64,000 nt of DNA from Pseudomonadota bacterium (GTDB taxonomy: Bacteria; Myxococcota_A; Polyangia; Polyangiales; Polyangiaceae): positions 35,528 through 99,527 of the forward strand of contig JAEXCN010000223.1 of NCBI GenBank assembly GCA_023402175.1, read 5' to 3'. Below the pieces are notes generated by a model that saw only the letters and a list, made by a program, of their open reading frames with translations, was not told where the DNA came from and did no database searches. Shown here in pieces: positions 8,284-17,268 of the stretch (position 1 is the first letter of the stretch; every line of letters starts with the position of its first letter). The position numbers and the translations under genes were made by a program.

Positions 8284-9273
8284 TCAGAGCGGATCGGGCT
8301 GACCCTTCGGCAGTCCGAGGTACTTCGAGAGCGTGCGCATGCGCGCGAACGCCGCTTCCCGGATCGATCCGTTGAAGTTGCCGCGGATCCACGCGTCGGG
8401 GTCGTTCGAGTCCGCGGGCACCTTCACGGTGTCGCTCGTCTTGGCGGACATCCGGCCGTAGCAGAGGACCTCGCCATCCCTCAGATCCACGATCGCGAGG
8501 AGGCCCGTGGCGCTGCCGCGCGTGAAGGTGCTGTTCGCGACGTTCACCTTCGGAGGGACGCACGTGTCCATCCGGATCACGGCGGCGAGCGCATGCTGCT
8601 GCGTGAGCTCCTCGCTCGGATCACCGAGCGCGTTCGGGCAGAGCGATCCCGCGCCCGGCACGCCGAGCAGTCGCGCGGCGTCGTCCCACGAGTAGAGCCG
8701 GTTCTGGAGCCAGTCGCGGTCCTTGCGATCGACGCCGTAGATCCGGTTCACCGGGCACGGCTTGTCGGCCATGAGCGGCTTCGACTCGGGCATCGCGGCG
8801 ATGCCCTTCTTGAACGTCACACGGACGTCGGGCGGCGGCGGACCCTTCGGCCGATCGCCGCGCTGCACCTGCGTACCCGCCATGAGCGACTTGCCGTCCT
8901 TGCCCACGAACGTCACCGCGACGTTGCGCGTGACGTTCGGGCGGATGGGAGGGCACTTCGCGGCGACGTGCAGTTCGAGGCGCTTCTTGTCGGGCGCCGC
9001 GGTCCCGGCCGAGACGGGCGACTCCGCGCGGCAGACCTCCTTCTCGTTCTTCTCGTCGTCGAAGACGTTCGCGGTCGGAACGAGATCCTTCACGACGACC
9101 GTCACGGTTCCGTTCTTCGGGACGACGTCGGCGTAATCCTTGGTGGTCCAATGAAGCGTCACGTCGACGGCATCGGTCGACACAGCAACCTTCTCGAGCA
9201 TCAGGTTGGATGGAGCGCGATTGCACGCGAGGAGAAGGCTCGCGAGGCCCACCCCGAAGAAGCCACGCCGCAT
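8284..9273 (-). CDS. Lipoprotein of unknown function
   Basis: 329 aa from the ATG at 9273, which gives a clean signal peptide with lipobox LLLAC; the longer reading frame to 9534 has an Arg-rich non-protein-like head. The mature N-terminal half (about residues 25-150) looks like a beta-rich domain (DVTLHWTTKDYADVVPKNG, NVAVTFVGKDGKSLMAGTQV). The C-terminal half has conserved-looking Cys (KPCPVNRIYG, SLCPNALGD, DTCVPPK, VLCYGRM). It lies upstream of the small lipoprotein on the same strand, 171 bases apart. I cannot name a family. Confidence 0.75.
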   Translation of the reverse strand: MRRGFFGVGLASLLLACNRAPSNLMLEKVAVSTDAVDVTLHWTTKDYADVVPKNGTVTVVVKDLVPTANVFDDEKNEKEVCRAESPVSAGTAAPDKKRLELHVAAKCPPIRPNVTRNVAVTFVGKDGKSLMAGTQVQRGDRPKGPPPPDVRVTFKKGIAAMPESKPLMADKPCPVNRIYGVDRKDRDWLQNRLYSWDDAARLLGVPGAGSLCPNALGDPSEELTQQHALAAVIRMDTCVPPKVNVANSTFTRGSATGLLAIVDLRDGEVLCYGRMSAKTSDTVKVPADSNDPDAWIRGNFNGSIREAAFARMRTLSKYLGLPKGQPDPL

Positions 9274-9377
9274 GGCCTCGTGATATCCGCGCACCCGCCA
9301 CGGATCAACGAGCACGGCCGGTTCGGCGTCATCGCTTGAACGTTCTCCGCGATCTGCCGCCTTCGCGGCGCACGCAG

Positions 9378-9494
9378 GGTGGCTCGCTCGCGGTCGGCTA
9401 CCTCGACTGCGCACGCCTCTCCGATGGTCTGTCGGTCGGCCGGGGACAGAACACCAACGGCCAGCTCGGCGACGGAGTTCCGCCGCCCTTGTAG
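9378..9494 (+). pseudogene. RCC1-blade relic before module II
   Basis: An isolated stretch reading GYLDCARLSDGLSVGRGQNT then NGQLGDGVPPPL and a stop matches the end of an RCC1 blade, closest to the last blade of the gene at 5611 (CARLTDGSIRCWGQN, GQLGDG). The CWG motif is lost (SVGRGQN) and nothing RCC1-like precedes it. It is a decayed terminal fragment of a lost RCC1 gene. It lies in the 329-base gap 9274-9602, in which I see no intact gene. Confidence 0.7.
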
Positions 9495-9602
9495 AGCTTC
9501 CACGCTGGCGCCGTCTCCGAGCCGAACGGGACATCGGACTGCGCGGGGATCGACGTCACCGACGATCGTGGAGGGCTGCCTGGGCTATCCTCCGCGACGA
9601 TC

Positions 9603-10652
9603 GTGGGTTCGCGCCGTGTCCGCGCCGTTGCTTCGCTGGCTCTCGTCGCGAGTCTCGCCTCGTCGATGGCGCTCGCGAAAGAGGCCGAAGCTGCGGATGG
9701 CAAGCACGTCGACGTCGTGTTCGTGGCCCCGCCCGAGTGTCCGAGCATCGACGTCTTTCGTCGCGCGCTCCTCGAGCGGGTGCCCGATGCGCTCGATCAC
9801 GTCGACCTCTTCGTCGCCGTTCACGTAGCGCTCGCGAGGAACGAGTCAGCGAGCGCGCAGATCGCGGGCTTGCTCGTGCTCGTGCGTCCCGACGGAACGA
9901 GGGTCACGCGCCATCTCGACGCGGACCGCTGCGAGGAGGTCGTCGATGGGCTGGCGCTCATGGCGGCCATTGCCTTCGAGAACGAACGACAGACGTCGTC
10001 GTCGAAACGGACGCAGCAGGAGCCGAGGCCCCTGGCTCGAACGCCGTTCCCACGCGAGACGAGCCCTCTCACCCCGACCACGCGCTCGCATCCGCTCCGC
10101 ACGTCCGCCGCCCTTTCGGGCGAGCTCGTCGGCGGCGTGACGTCGAAGCCACTCTGGACGATTCGGTCCTCCTTCGAGCTGGCGCTCGGTTCGCCAACGA
10201 TTTTTGCGCCGTCGCTTCGCGCGAGCTTCGTGTCCTCGATCCCGACGCACCTCGATCCGCCCGCAGGCGGTGACTCGGCCAATCCGGGTGCACGGGCTCA
10301 CTGGACGGCCGGCGCGCTCAGCGTCTGCCCCGTTCGTTTCACGCTCAGCTCCTGGGCGCACGCGCGGCCGTGCGTGGAGGGGGATCTCGGCTTCGTTCGG
10401 CTCTCCGGCCCGGAGGGCGGGCGCCCGCGAACCGCGAACCGGTTCTGGGCGCATACGGCCGCGCTTGTTCGCTTCGATGCCGAAGTGCCGTGGGTCATAG
10501 GCGATCGAAAGGAAGGCGCGCTCTTCTTCGAGCTCGAAGGCGGCGTCGTCGTGCCACTCACGCGCTACATGGTCACCTTCGGGGGCGCGACGCTGTACAC
10601 GGTTGCGGCCGCCTCCTTTCAGGCCGGCGCTGCCCTCGGCGTGCGCTTTTAG
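9603..10652 (+). CDS. Exported protein with barrel-like C-terminus (module II, gene 1)
   Basis: 349 aa, GTG start at 9603. The signal peptide ends near ALAKEAEA. A first domain carries the family motif PPECP (about residue 44), followed by RCEEVVDGLALMAAIAF near residue 115, so two conserved Cys could pair. After a low-complexity linker, residues about 175-349 alternate polar and hydrophobic residues with many Gly and end in GVRF, a C-terminal Phe typical of outer-membrane barrels. The same family opens modules III, IV and V. A role as outer-membrane anchor, export pore or signal receptor for the sigma pair behind it is inference. Confidence 0.8.
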   Translation: MGSRRVRAVASLALVASLASSMALAKEAEAADGKHVDVVFVAPPECPSIDVFRRALLERVPDALDHVDLFVAVHVALARNESASAQIAGLLVLVRPDGTRVTRHLDADRCEEVVDGLALMAAIAFENERQTSSSKRTQQEPRPLARTPFPRETSPLTPTTRSHPLRTSAALSGELVGGVTSKPLWTIRSSFELALGSPTIFAPSLRASFVSSIPTHLDPPAGGDSANPGARAHWTAGALSVCPVRFTLSSWAHARPCVEGDLGFVRLSGPEGGRPRTANRFWAHTAALVRFDAEVPWVIGDRKEGALFFELEGGVVVPLTRYMVTFGGATLYTVAAASFQAGAALGVRF

Positions 10653-10769
10653 CGCTATTTTCCAGGGCGTTTCGAGGTCGAAGCGAACGCAACCGCAGCC
10701 CCGTTCCCCGATCCGTCCGGGCCAGGCGTATTCTTCGATCAAACGTTTCGCGAGCGGCATAAGTGCAGC

Positions 10770-11333
10770 ATGGCTTCGACGTTCTCCGCTCCCGCGGAGT
10801 GCGAGATGGTCGCGACGACGTCCCCCGCCGAACGGGTGAGGGTCGCCGTCCGGACCCACTACCCCGCGGTCTGGCGGTCGCTCCGCCGACTCGGAGCCTC
10901 CGAAGCCGACGCCGACGACATCGCCCAAGAGGTGTTCCTCGTTTTCTCACGACGCATCGACGACGTCGCGCCCGAGAGCGAGAAGCGCTTTCTCTTCCGA
11001 ACCGCCTTCCGCATGCTCGTGACGGCGCGCCGCTCACGAGCACGTCGTCGCGAAGACACCGACGATGCCATCGAGCAGATGATCGATTCGGCGCCGACGC
11101 CGGAAGAGCAATGGGATGAACGACAACGGCTCGAGATGCTCGACCGGTTGCTCGCTCAGCTGCCCTTCGAGCTGAGGGCCGTCTTGACCCTGTGCGCGAT
11201 CGAGCAAGTGACCGCGCGCGACGCCGCCGAGATCTTGGAGCTCCCTCAGGGGACCGTCGCTTCGCGCCTCGCCCGAGCGCGCGAAACGATGGCCGATCTC
11301 GTCCGACGCGAACGAGCACGAGGACTGCGATGA
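10770..11333 (+). CDS. ECF-type RNA polymerase sigma factor (module II, gene 2)
   Basis: 187 aa, ATG at 10770. Region 2 is recognisable at about residues 25-90, with the core DIAQEVFLVFSRR and an Arg-rich segment after it. Region 4, a helix-turn-helix, spans about residues 130-180 with LPFELRAVLTLCAIEQVTAR and GTVASRLARARE. No C-terminal sensor domain is present. It starts 117 bases after the barrel-like gene, leaving room for a promoter, and its stop overlaps the start of the anti-sigma-like gene (ATGA). It presumably directs transcription of its own module, which is untested. Confidence 0.93.
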   Translation: MASTFSAPAECEMVATTSPAERVRVAVRTHYPAVWRSLRRLGASEADADDIAQEVFLVFSRRIDDVAPESEKRFLFRTAFRMLVTARRSRARRREDTDDAIEQMIDSAPTPEEQWDERQRLEMLDRLLAQLPFELRAVLTLCAIEQVTARDAAEILELPQGTVASRLARARETMADLVRRERARGLR

Positions 11334-12118
11334 GCGACGATATCGACCAGTACCTCGAAGGCCTCTTCGAGACGGCGCGGAACGATGGCGCGAGCAGGAT
11401 GCCGACCTCGCAGCGGCGCGTGCTCGACGCCGCCATCGCCACGGCCGCTGGCACCGCGGCGCTCTCGACGCACAAGAGCGGCACGTGGGCGAAAGCGTCG
11501 CTCGTTGGTGCGCTCGTCGTGGGCTTCGCAGTTCTTGCCATTCGAAGCGAGGAAAACGACGTGCGGCCCGCGGCCGACGTCGGGGTCGCGCCAGTGATCG
11601 CACCCGCTCCGCCCGCGGCGGCGGGAGCCGTGACGCCGGCGGCGGACGACGATTCCACTCCCGCGATTCCATCGATCACCGTCGACCAACTGCCGCCCTC
11701 GCCGTTACCAACGAAGTCTGCGCAGCGTCCCGCGACGATCGCCCCGATCGCCCCGATCGCCCCGATCGCGGTTCCCGCCATCGGCGCGGCCGTCGAGGCG
11801 AAGAGTGAGTCGTCATCCGATCCCGCACGCCCGCTGGGCTCGATTGCCGAACAGATCCGTCTCGTCGATTCCGCACGCCGTCATGTCGCCGCGCGCGAAG
11901 GACGTGAAGCCATCGCTGTGCTCGACGAGTACGGCAAGCGCTTTCCGAACGGCGCACTCGACGAAGAAGCCTCTGCGCTCCGCGTCGAAGCGCTGGATAG
12001 AGCCGGAGACCACGCCGCGGCCGTCGAGCTCGGACGAAGGTTCCTGAGGACACATCCCGATAGCGCCTACGCCACGCGCGTCGCACTCGTCATCGGCAAG
12101 TCCCCGTCGCACGACTGA
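11330..12118 (+). CDS. Putative membrane anti-sigma partner with TPR-like tail (module II, gene 3)
   Basis: 262 aa from the ATG at 11330, which overlaps the sigma stop; the longer frame from 11192 is a shadow of the sigma gene. Residues 1-52 are a cytoplasmic head without the HxxxCxxC zinc motif, a transmembrane segment lies at about 53-72, and a Pro/Ala-rich periplasmic linker carries VDQLPP at 118-123. A TPR-like helical tail spans about 175-255 (AIAVLDEYGKRFPNG, ALDRAGDHAAAVELGRRFL). The same layout follows the sigma gene in all four modules. Anti-sigma function is inferred from position and topology, not from a known domain. Confidence 0.85.
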   Translation: MSDDIDQYLEGLFETARNDGASRMPTSQRRVLDAAIATAAGTAALSTHKSGTWAKASLVGALVVGFAVLAIRSEENDVRPAADVGVAPVIAPAPPAAAGAVTPAADDDSTPAIPSITVDQLPPSPLPTKSAQRPATIAPIAPIAPIAVPAIGAAVEAKSESSSDPARPLGSIAEQIRLVDSARRHVAAREGREAIAVLDEYGKRFPNGALDEEASALRVEALDRAGDHAAAVELGRRFLRTHPDSAYATRVALVIGKSPSHD

Positions 12119-12129
12119 AGGAGACTCAC

Positions 12130-13344
12130 GTGAATTCCAGGTATCGCCCTGCCATCACGGCCACGGGCCCTAGGCTTCCGCGCGCCTGCATCTGGGTGCT
12201 CAAGGCCGCTCTTCCGCTCGCGCTCGTCGCAGCGTGCGCCGTGAGCGAGACACCGGTCAGCGTCGGAGACGGCTTCCCCGATGCCGGCGCTTCGACGCCG
12301 GCGTTCACGCCCCCGCCCGAAGCGGGCAGCGCCGACGTATCCGTGCCTGCACAGAACATGTGCATCGACACCGAGTGTCCCGCGCCTCTCGGCACATGCA
12401 CCTCGAGTCGCTTCAAATGCGACATCGACTTCTCGTCCGACAGCAGCAACTGCGGAGGATGCGGAATCGTTTGTCCGAACTACGACATCATCCGCCTGGC
12501 CACGCAATGCAGCAACGGCGTTTGCGTAGCGCATTGTGGCGCCGAAGCTCTCGACTGCAATGGCCTCGTCGACGACGGATGCGAGGCGCTCGTCAAGCTA
12601 GACCCCAAGAACTGCGGTGCGTGCGGCAACGCATGTGGACCGGGCGTTCCGTGTCTGGATGGCAAATGCGGATGCACCCTGCCGAAGAGCCTCTGCAACG
12701 GGTCCTGCGTCGATCTTTCGACGAACGCCGCCAACTGCGGCGCATGCGGCAACGTTTGCGACCACTCCGGCCTGCCCACGCCGCCTCCCCACATGGGCTA
12801 CAGCTGCAGTGCTGGAGAATGTGGACATATCGGTTGCATCGAGGGCTGGGCCGACTGCAACGACGATTGGAGGACGAAAGGATACGAGTCGGACGGCTGC
12901 GAGACTCCGCTCGACGCAGAGCCGAATTGCGGTTCGTGCGGTAAGACGTGCGGCGACGGGCAGCGATGCGAGTACCAACCTCAAGCTGGTGGGTACACGT
13001 GCATCTGCGGGCCGAACGAAACCGAGTGCGTCGGGGCGCGATGTGTCGACATCCTGACCGATCCGACGAACTGCGGAGGATGCGGAATCATTTGCCCCGG
13101 CGCATCGTCGTCGGCCGTGCCCACGCATGTCACGGCGGTGTGTCGGAGCGGCGTTTGCGGTCTCGATTGTGACGTCGGCTGGTCCGATTGCGACTCCAAC
13201 CCGGCCAACGGTTGCGAGGTCAACATCTCGCGCGATCCCAACCACTGCGGCTCCTGCACCAACGCGTGCAACTCCTCCGAAGGGCAACCGTGCGTCGGCG
13301 GCGTCTGCCTGACGAAACCTTGTGACGAGGGACCGACCAAATGA
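12130..13344 (+). CDS. Cysteine-rich NCGxCGxxC lipoprotein (module II, gene 4)
   Basis: 404 aa, GTG at 12130 with a GGAG site upstream. The signal peptide ends in LVAAC. After a Pro-rich linker the protein has repeated units around NCGGCGIVC, NCGACGNAC and similar, separated by DCNGLVDDGCEA-type segments. This pattern resembles what is often annotated as MXAN_6577-like cysteine-rich protein (from memory). Dozens of Cys imply a rigid disulfide-bonded rod outside the cytoplasm. It follows the anti-sigma gene by 11 bases and overlaps the propeller gene by ATGA. Its partner is unknown. Confidence 0.9.
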   Translation: MNSRYRPAITATGPRLPRACIWVLKAALPLALVAACAVSETPVSVGDGFPDAGASTPAFTPPPEAGSADVSVPAQNMCIDTECPAPLGTCTSSRFKCDIDFSSDSSNCGGCGIVCPNYDIIRLATQCSNGVCVAHCGAEALDCNGLVDDGCEALVKLDPKNCGACGNACGPGVPCLDGKCGCTLPKSLCNGSCVDLSTNAANCGACGNVCDHSGLPTPPPHMGYSCSAGECGHIGCIEGWADCNDDWRTKGYESDGCETPLDAEPNCGSCGKTCGDGQRCEYQPQAGGYTCICGPNETECVGARCVDILTDPTNCGGCGIICPGASSSAVPTHVTAVCRSGVCGLDCDVGWSDCDSNPANGCEVNISRDPNHCGSCTNACNSSEGQPCVGGVCLTKPCDEGPTK

Positions 13345-14573
13345 ACCGAAGGGTCCTCTTCCTGACGACGCTCGTCATGGCCACGAGCAGCGCGCATCTC
13401 GTCTCGGCGTGCGCCGAATCGAGCGACGTGGTCGATTCGAACGACGACGCGTCCACGGTGCTCACGTCCTCCGACGGAGGTGATGAAACCGCGACCAGCG
13501 GCCCCGGCCTCTTGCCTGGCGATGCTCGAGCGGACGTTGCATGCGACAGCAACGCAACCGATCCCTCCTGTTACGTGGCAAAGGATTGCGCGAGCGCGAC
13601 GTTCTGCGCCGAGAACGTCGACCTGGATTCACGATATCCGCTCTTCGCGGTGCGCGGTTCGGGCAAGAACGATGTCTGGACCGTGGGTGCGGGCGGTACG
13701 ATCCTGCACTACGACGGCAGCAGCTGGTCGCCGGTGCAGAACGACAGGCGAGAAACGCTGTATGCGCTCTGGGTCACCAGCCCGAACGACGTCTGGTTCA
13801 TCGGCAGCGGCACGGCCATCTGGCACGGCACCGGCACGCTCGGAACCGATTTTACACTCGCGAATGTATCGATTCATTCGACTCCGAGTAACAACGGGCC
13901 GTTCTCGGGCGCTTGGATGTCGCCCGATCAAAAGACCTTGATGGTGGCCGGCGGATTCTTCTGGAAGCCCGGGACGCCCTTCAATGGGAGCATGTTCGCC
14001 CGCAGCGGCCTTTCCACGAATCCCACGTGGACCAGCGCCGGAGGGTCAGGCACGATCCCGATCGACGCCCTATGGAGCGACGGCAACTATCTCTGGCGCG
14101 TCGGGCCGAAGGCGCTTGCGCAGCGCTCGGCGGGATTCTGGTCGCTCGCGCCGACGGCCATGAGGAGTGCTTCGTGGCAACAGCTCGACCCACAAACGAG
14201 CGTCGAGCTCACGTCGATCATCGGATTCCCGGACGACAGCGTCTGGGTGGTCGGTAAAAAGGGCACCGTCCGCCGCTACTCGGGCGGGCCGATTCCCCGA
14301 TTCGACGTCGTTCCGGTTCCGACGGACGAAGATCTCTTCGGAGTGTGGGGCAGCGCGTCGAACGATCTCTGGGTCGTCGGCGAGCACGCAACGATTCTGC
14401 ATTGGGACGGACAAGCGTGGACTCACGCGCCGACATTCGTTCCAGACCACAGCATGCCCGACCTCCGTGGCGTTTGGGGTAGCGGAGGCGACGTATGGGC
14501 AGTCGGTGCGGGCGTCATCCTGAAGCTCCAGCACCATGCGAAGAGCGATGCGGGCGGCGGAGGTGTGCAGTGA
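13341..14573 (+). CDS. Propeller lipoprotein 1 (module II, gene 5)
   Basis: 410 aa, ATG at 13341 overlapping the previous stop. The signal peptide ends in LVSAC. A short Cys head (ACDSNATDPSC, SATFCAEN) precedes repeated blades such as NDVWTVGAGGTILHYDGSSW, VWVVGKKGTVRRYSGG and NDLWVVGEHATILHWDGQAW. The D-V-W-x-V-G...H-W-D-G rhythm indicates a bladed propeller, though not classical WD40 or Kelch. It is probably a surface-anchored recognition domain. The next gene starts at a GTG overlapping its stop. Confidence 0.9.
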   Translation: MNRRVLFLTTLVMATSSAHLVSACAESSDVVDSNDDASTVLTSSDGGDETATSGPGLLPGDARADVACDSNATDPSCYVAKDCASATFCAENVDLDSRYPLFAVRGSGKNDVWTVGAGGTILHYDGSSWSPVQNDRRETLYALWVTSPNDVWFIGSGTAIWHGTGTLGTDFTLANVSIHSTPSNNGPFSGAWMSPDQKTLMVAGGFFWKPGTPFNGSMFARSGLSTNPTWTSAGGSGTIPIDALWSDGNYLWRVGPKALAQRSAGFWSLAPTAMRSASWQQLDPQTSVELTSIIGFPDDSVWVVGKKGTVRRYSGGPIPRFDVVPVPTDEDLFGVWGSASNDLWVVGEHATILHWDGQAWTHAPTFVPDHSMPDLRGVWGSGGDVWAVGAGVILKLQHHAKSDAGGGGVQ

Positions 14574-15901
14574 ATTGGGTCACGGTTTCGAAGCGTGGGT
14601 CGCTGCTGCTCGTCGGCCTCCTTGCCGCCGCGGCGTGCGCCGATGACGAGTCGTCGACGGACACCCGACCGGAGTCTCAGGAAAAGGCCGACGGGGGATC
14701 GACCACGGTCGACGGCGCCGTCCCGGATGCCGGCGATTCCGACTCGGGCGAGCATGACGCGAGCGACGACGGCGATGCTGCGATTCCTACGTGCAGCAAA
14801 GAAGGATGGTGTCGACTCGCGCTCCCGACCGACCCCGTGAAGACGACGCTCGTCGGTGTGTGGGGCGACGGCACTGGGATCGTCTGGGCGATCAGCAAAG
14901 AAGGCAACATCCTTCGCTGGGACGGAACTTCGTGGTCCGTGGCGCGCACTGGCACCGATCGCCTCTACGCGATTTGGGGGAGCGGCCCGACCGATCTCTG
15001 GGTCACCGGCGAGGCAGGCATTCTCCACGGCACGGGCGCGAGCTCCGCGTCGCTCACGTGGTCGCTCGAGCCGCTCGCTTCGCTCCCCGGTGACCCGACG
15101 ACGATCTTCGGCTCGGTCGGCGGCACGAGCCCTACGAACATCTGGGTGGCCGGCTACCGCGATCACATCGTCAGCGGGGAGAGATTGTTCGTCAGCAGAG
15201 TCCTTCGGTATCTCGGTCCGGGCACCGACCCGGCATGGGCGCTCGAGACTGACCTCTCGACGGGCGACATACTCCCCCCCGCAGCCCACACCGGCCTTCA
15301 ATGGACCAAAGTGATTGGCACATCGAGTGGCGACGTCTACCTGGTCGGCCGATCGCAGGGGAGCTCGCCGGATCCGACCGTCACTTTCACCGTGTCGGTC
15401 AAGCGTCGCATCGTCCAAGAGGACGGAACGGTCGTTTGGAACGAGATGTACAACACGATTACACCGGACTGGAACACCCCTGGCCCGTGCCGGAATTTCG
15501 TGCTCTTTGCCGGGTTGTGGGGCGACGACCTCCGAGATTGGTCGCCCATGGCGGCAGGTGCGCGCGGCAATCGAGTTTGGCTCACCGGTGGCGTGAACGC
15601 CGAGCGATACGCGATCGGTACGTTCGAAACCACGACCTCGTCGACGGCATGGACGTGCGACCAGTTTGGCGTGGGGGACGCGATCTTGCGAAATGCACTT
15701 TGGGTCTCCGGAGAAAACGAAGCTTGGTCGGTCGGCAATTTTGGACGAATCAATCATTTCGACGGAACGACGTGGAAGACGGCGGCAGTCACCCCGACGA
15801 CGTCGCCGACCACCGAGGATCTCTTGGACATCTGGGGTGACGATCACGCGCTCTGGGTCGTCGGGAAAGGGATCGCTCTTCGAAAGGTGCCGAACCGATG
15901 A
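14570..15901 (+). CDS. Propeller lipoprotein 2 (module II, gene 6)
   Basis: 443 aa from the GTG at 14570 (GTGA overlap with the preceding stop); the longer frame from 14495 is a shadow. Lipobox LAAAAC. The mature head contains the family motif CSKEGWCRLALP, then blades such as VWAISKEGNILRWDGTSW, TDLWVTGEAGILHG and NEAWSVGNFGRINHFDGTTW. It is distinct from propeller 1 by the CxxxGxC...LP head, which all second-propeller genes in the window share. It overlaps the RCC1 gene start by ATGA. Confidence 0.9.
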   Translation: MNWVTVSKRGSLLLVGLLAAAACADDESSTDTRPESQEKADGGSTTVDGAVPDAGDSDSGEHDASDDGDAAIPTCSKEGWCRLALPTDPVKTTLVGVWGDGTGIVWAISKEGNILRWDGTSWSVARTGTDRLYAIWGSGPTDLWVTGEAGILHGTGASSASLTWSLEPLASLPGDPTTIFGSVGGTSPTNIWVAGYRDHIVSGERLFVSRVLRYLGPGTDPAWALETDLSTGDILPPAAHTGLQWTKVIGTSSGDVYLVGRSQGSSPDPTVTFTVSVKRRIVQEDGTVVWNEMYNTITPDWNTPGPCRNFVLFAGLWGDDLRDWSPMAAGARGNRVWLTGGVNAERYAIGTFETTTSSTAWTCDQFGVGDAILRNALWVSGENEAWSVGNFGRINHFDGTTWKTAAVTPTTSPTTEDLLDIWGDDHALWVVGKGIALRKVPNR

Positions 15902-17268
15902 GAGCCAAACGACTGCACGTCTTCGCCGCGCTTGCTGCAGGTACCGCAGGCCTCTTCGCCATCGCCGCGTGCAGCAGCTCGGAGACGATTGGGTTCGAAG
16001 AAGCACCTGACAGCGCGGGCGAAGCTGGCGCATCGTTGCCGCCTCAGACCCAAGGCGATGCCGCGATCCCGAGCGACGGGGACATGAGCTTGCCGCCGGT
16101 GGACGAAACCGTGGTGTGCTCGGTGACCCCATGCGTGACGCAGATCACGGCCGGCTCGAGTCACTACTGCGCGCGCATCTCGGACGGCACCGTTCGGTGC
16201 TGGGGAAACAATTCCCGGGGCCAGCTCGGCTCCGGCGAAACCGATGGCGGGTTCTCGGCCGACGCAGGCCCGAACCCGGGAACCGTGGACGGCCTCACGG
16301 ACGTCGTGCAGATCGATGCCGCGTCCGCAACGACGTGCGCCGTGTCGAAAGACGGCGGGGTGAAGTGCTGGGGCGACAACAAAACGGGTGGGATCGGCAC
16401 GGTGAACGGAAGCTGGAACGAGGACACAGCTCCTCATCCCGTGCCCCAGGCTGTCGCGCTCCCAGGACCCGCGCGCCGCGTGGACCTGTACTCGTTGTCG
16501 TCGGCCTTCGTTTCGGCGTGCGCCACGATCGAAGGCGGCGAGCTCTGGTGCTGGGGCGCGAACGGCGCCGACAACGTCGGTTACCTCGCTCGAAGCACGC
16601 TCAAGAACACGATGCTCGCCGGGCCGGGGCTCGCCGATCGACTCGCTCCCTATTCCGGCCTCCGCTTCGGTACGGCGGGGGGGCCGTTCGTCATCACGAA
16701 GGACCAACATCTCGTCGAATGGGCCACCCTCTCCGGACGCGACACCGTCGCGAACGCGGCGAACGCTTATCCGATCGCGCTGCCGCTCGAAGGAGTCACC
16801 TCCTTCAGCTCGAGCGAATCGCATGCATGCGCGATCGTGCAGGGCCAGGTCGAGTGCTGGACCCATGGAGTTCCCAACGTCTACATCTGCGATGGCACGG
16901 GCACGAACACCACGGCCAAGCTGCCGACCCTCGCCAAGACCCGGGGAAACGCGTCTCCGCGAGAGCTCGCGCTCGGCCTCAACACGAACGGAACGTGCGT
17001 CCGAATGAGTGACGGCACGGTGCAATGTTGCGGCGACAACGTCAACGGAGGCCTGGCGACGGGCGACACGCAGTTGTCGATGATCTTCACGGAAGCGAAG
17101 GCGCTCGAAGGCCGCGTCGTCCAGATCGCCGCCTCGGAGAATTCGAAGTGCGCCCTCTTGAAGACGGGTGAGGTGAAGTGCTGGGGCGGGAACAAGCTGG
17201 GCGAGCTCGGACAGCGCACCACCGACTCCGATCCTCACCCCGTGCCGCTCACGGTAAAGCTGCCATGA
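15898..17268 (+). CDS. RCC1-repeat lipoprotein (module II, gene 7)
   Basis: 456 aa, ATG at 15898 (ATGA). Signal peptide with lipobox AIAAC. The head motif CSVTPCVTQITAGSSHYC is shared with the RCC1 proteins of other modules. Seven blade positions follow: RCWGNNSRGQLG, KCWGDNKTGGIG, WCWGANGADNVG, a degenerate fourth, ECWTHG, QCCGDNVNGGLA and KCWGGNKLGELG. The sixth has CWG changed to CCG. It is coupled by ATGA to the IgGFc-like gene. Predicted to sit outside the cell as a propeller. Confidence 0.92.
   Translation: MRAKRLHVFAALAAGTAGLFAIAACSSSETIGFEEAPDSAGEAGASLPPQTQGDAAIPSDGDMSLPPVDETVVCSVTPCVTQITAGSSHYCARISDGTVRCWGNNSRGQLGSGETDGGFSADAGPNPGTVDGLTDVVQIDAASATTCAVSKDGGVKCWGDNKTGGIGTVNGSWNEDTAPHPVPQAVALPGPARRVDLYSLSSAFVSACATIEGGELWCWGANGADNVGYLARSTLKNTMLAGPGLADRLAPYSGLRFGTAGGPFVITKDQHLVEWATLSGRDTVANAANAYPIALPLEGVTSFSSSESHACAIVQGQVECWTHGVPNVYICDGTGTNTTAKLPTLAKTRGNASPRELALGLNTNGTCVRMSDGTVQCCGDNVNGGLATGDTQLSMIFTEAKALEGRVVQIAASENSKCALLKTGEVKCWGGNKLGELGQRTTDSDPHPVPLTVKLP

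Noticed and set aside
14423..16132. 569-codon minus-strand reading frame
   Set aside because: Arg-rich shadow opposite two well-supported lipoprotein genes with overlapping starts and stops.
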